A stretch of 64,000 nucleotides of DNA, from NCBI GenBank assembly GCA_963763855.1, contig CAVXPU010000010.1, forward strand, positions 1 to 64,000, read 5' to 3'. Under the pieces are notes generated by a model that worked only from the letters and a program-made list of their open reading frames with translations, was not told the origin of the DNA and made no database searches. Both the position numbers and the translations under genes were made by a program. Source of the DNA: JAIBCC01 sp963763855. Lineage in GTDB: Bacteria > Acidobacteriota > Blastocatellia > Pyrinomonadales > Pyrinomonadaceae. Below are positions 62,558-64,000 of the stretch, in pieces (position 1 is the stretch's first letter; each line of letters starts with the position of its first letter).

Positions 62558-63297
62558 AAGCCGTTTTTTGTTAAATAAAATGTTGCCCGATAGCGGTCGG
62601 CACGATAGAAAGTTTTGACTGATTCAACCGCTAAATTCCCTTCGGAAAACACAACTCGATGAACCATTAAAACGGGTGAATTATTTTTAACAGAAAGCAC
62701 TTCGGCAATTGATTTTGGAACAGCCATCGCTTCCAGAAATTCTTCGGCGTGCGACATTTTCACGCCATATTCTTTCTCCAGAATTTCATAAAGCGAATGA
62801 TTTTCTAGTTTGAATTTATCGAGATTTGGGTAGCGGCTGGCGGGTAAATATGCATCCTCAAAAGCCATCGGCGAATCATCGGCAAGCCGCAAACGTTGCA
62901 GATGAAAGACTTCCTCGCCAATTTCGATGCCCAAATCTTTGGCGACATCTTCATTGGCTTTTTCGATTTTTGCCAATAGCAATTTGGAGCTTGGGCGAAG
63001 TCCGCGTTCCTTCATTTCTTCGGTGAAGCCGACTAAATTTCGCGTGTGAACGTCGAGTTTGCGTTTGGAAACGAAGGCTCCGATTCCGCGTTCGTGATAA
63101 ATTAAGCCTTCTTTTTTTAGGGTATTAAGAGCTTGGCGAACCGTCATTCTACTGACGCCGAATTTTTCCGCAAGCTCACGTTCGGAGGGGAATAACTCGC
63201 CGCTACCGATTTCTTCCTTGCTAATTTTATCGTGCAAATTCTGGTAAATTTGCTCGTAAATCGGGGTTTGGCAATGTCGGTCAATTTCATGTTCCAT
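62554..63297 (-). CDS. GntR-family transcriptional regulator with UTRA domain (NagR/DasR type)
   Basis: 247 residues. Winged helix (IYEQIYQNLHDKISKEEIGS, ELFPSERELAEKFGVSRMTV, RQALNTLKKEGLIYHERGIG; residues 13-85) and UTRA ligand domain (about 100-240, SDDSPMAFEDAYLPASRYPN). GlcNAc-6-P or GlcN-6-P is the effector of characterised NagR/DasR members. The gene ends 4 bases into the GH38 gene, whose operon it heads. A near-palindromic 17-bp operator lies 16 bases before its start and again at the TonB receptor promoter. It therefore probably represses itself, the GH38 operon and the receptor until amino-sugar phosphate is present. Confidence 0.92.
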   Translation of the reverse strand: MEHEIDRHCQTPIYEQIYQNLHDKISKEEIGSGELFPSERELAEKFGVSRMTVRQALNTLKKEGLIYHERGIGAFVSKRKLDVHTRNLVGFTEEMKERGLRPSSKLLLAKIEKANEDVAKDLGIEIGEEVFHLQRLRLADDSPMAFEDAYLPASRYPNLDKFKLENHSLYEILEKEYGVKMSHAEEFLEAMAVPKSIAEVLSVKNNSPVLMVHRVVFSEGNLAVESVKTFYRADRYRATFYLTKNGL

Positions 63298-63312
63298 AGC
63301 TAGTTTTCGAAT

Positions 63313-63329
63313 GGTGGTCTAGTCCACTT
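63313..63329. promoter_or_regulatory. GntR operator upstream of gntR
   Basis: GGTGGTCTAGTCCACTT, the same 17 bases as at 37631-37647. On the minus strand TTTAAA and GATAAT, 17 bases apart, lie just upstream, so the operator falls at the likely transcription start, as at the receptor promoter. Confidence 0.82.
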
Positions 63330-63377
63330 GATTGAAACATTATCAAGGAGAAAATTCAAGTTTTAAAGACCATTAAA

Positions 63378-64000
63378 TCAAACCTTTATAAAAATATTCT
63401 TGCGGAAAAGCAGCCACATTAAAAAGAGCCAAAAGAGAATATAAAAGATAGCGAAAGCCAATGAAGCATTGATTGGTTCGGCGAGTGGTGTAAAAAAAGT
63501 CTGGTAGATCCATTGCTGTGCGTTAATAAATTTATCGCCTTCCGCTGGCACTTGGATTCGCGATAAAATTCTAGAGAATATCGCTGAACCAAAGTATAAA
63601 GCGAGAGCATTTGTGCCAAAAATTACGAATGGTTTTGTCCAGTTTCGATAGCCTTTGATGTCAATCAACCAATAACAAAGTGCCAAATAAAGGAGTCCAA
63701 GCCCGCCCATAAAGGCGACATAACTACTTGTCCAAAGCGGTTTGTTAATCGGAAACCAAAAGTTCCAAATCCAACCTACTGACATTAAAACAACGCCCCA
63801 GAAAAACATTCCCGCGACTTTTTCGTTATCGCTTCGATTTGTTTTTAGCCAATGTCCGCACAAAACTCCGATTAAACACGTCGAAATTGCTGGAATAGTT
63901 GACAATAAGCCTTCCGGATCATAGAAATTTTGCCCCATCGGTTTTGGTTTATAGAGATGCCATTCGGTCAGCACAAATCTGTCAATCCAGCCAGCAAAAC
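63378..64000 (-). CDS. NagX-like / DUF5009 acyltransferase-fold membrane protein, cut by the window end
   Basis: 207 visible residues of the C-terminal part; the start lies beyond 64,000. The frame reads FAGWIDRFVLTEWHLYKPKP to the window edge. At least five membrane helices are seen (ISTCLIGVLCGHWL, GMFFWGVVLMSVGWIW, YVAFMGGLGLLYLALCYWLI, FVIFGTNALALYFGSAIF, AFAIFYILFWLFLMWLLF). DPEGLLSTIPAISTCLIGVL and FGTNALALYF are family signatures. Members resemble heparan-alpha-glucosaminide N-acetyltransferase and NagX, a GlcNAc transport-linked protein. It is upstream of gntR on the same strand, with the operator between them. Confidence 0.82.
   Translation of the reverse strand, partial: FAGWIDRFVLTEWHLYKPKPMGQNFYDPEGLLSTIPAISTCLIGVLCGHWLKTNRSDNEKVAGMFFWGVVLMSVGWIWNFWFPINKPLWTSSYVAFMGGLGLLYLALCYWLIDIKGYRNWTKPFVIFGTNALALYFGSAIFSRILSRIQVPAEGDKFINAQQWIYQTFFTPLAEPINASLAFAIFYILFWLFLMWLLFRKNIFIKV

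Overview
The window is a composite of two unrelated genomes. Bases 1 to about 12,090 are GC-rich and read as a betaproteobacterium of the Burkholderiales type (IS21 element, tRNA-Asn, cysDN-cobA, fdxA and ferredoxin reductase, TPP-riboswitch-controlled TonB receptor). From about 12,091 to the end the DNA is AT-rich, with gene content typical of Acidobacteriota, probably Blastocatellia/Pyrinomonadales: carboxypeptidase-regulatory-domain TonB proteins, an Oar-like receptor behind a DUF5666-like protein, VWFA-related proteins and many short intergenic repeats. The switch cuts cysD on the left and a CHAT-protease gene on the right at the same point. A misjoined metagenome contig is therefore the simplest reading, although an integration event cannot be excluded from sequence alone.

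Left part (1-12,090). An IS21-family element (4-2640) carrying frameshifted istA and istB interrupts an NYN-domain nuclease gene. There follow an unknown ORF, a truncated DUF2075 helicase-like gene, a MazG-like pyrophosphohydrolase, tRNA-Asn(GTT), a TonB receptor under a TPP riboswitch (probable thiamine uptake), an fdxA-ferredoxin reductase pair, and a cobA-cysN-cysD sulfate assimilation cluster. Nearly every gene here carries single-base frameshifts, which points to unpolished or low-coverage sequence.

Middle part (12,091-37,500). A CHAT peptidase fragment precedes a YD/RHS-type secreted protein whose tail is a Cys/Gly/Ala-rich hydrophobic domain, followed by a small membrane protein. Then come an outer-membrane receptor pair, an AI-2E transporter, a GT-C-like membrane protein, a two-gene AAA ATPase plus DUF3226/TOPRIM-like module, truA, a 2Fe-2S ferredoxin, nickel superoxide dismutase with its maturation protease (sodN-sodX), glpD, a combined HD-GYP/GGDEF protein, a VWFA protein, a LysW-like zinc ribbon, a PfkB kinase and a dienelactone hydrolase.

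Right part (37,500-64,000). This looks like one amino-sugar or glycan utilisation locus. A GntR/UTRA regulator and a 1305-residue TonB receptor share an identical 17-bp operator resembling the DasR/NagR site. Between them lie a GH3 N-acetylhexosaminidase, a GlcNAc-kinase-like protein, a NanE-like epimerase, a sugar ABC permease and binding protein, a GHL10 glycosidase, a GH38 mannosidase-like enzyme, DUF4127, HyuA-like and FAD-oxidoreductase genes, and a NagX-like protein cut by the window end. A zinc-finger Mrr-like nuclease sits in the same operon.

The AT-rich genome is dense in short repeats: REP-like hairpin pairs, CACAGAGA-type palindromes and heptamer tandem repeats. Several lie inside reading frames and appear to have supplied signal peptides, N-termini and internal loops.
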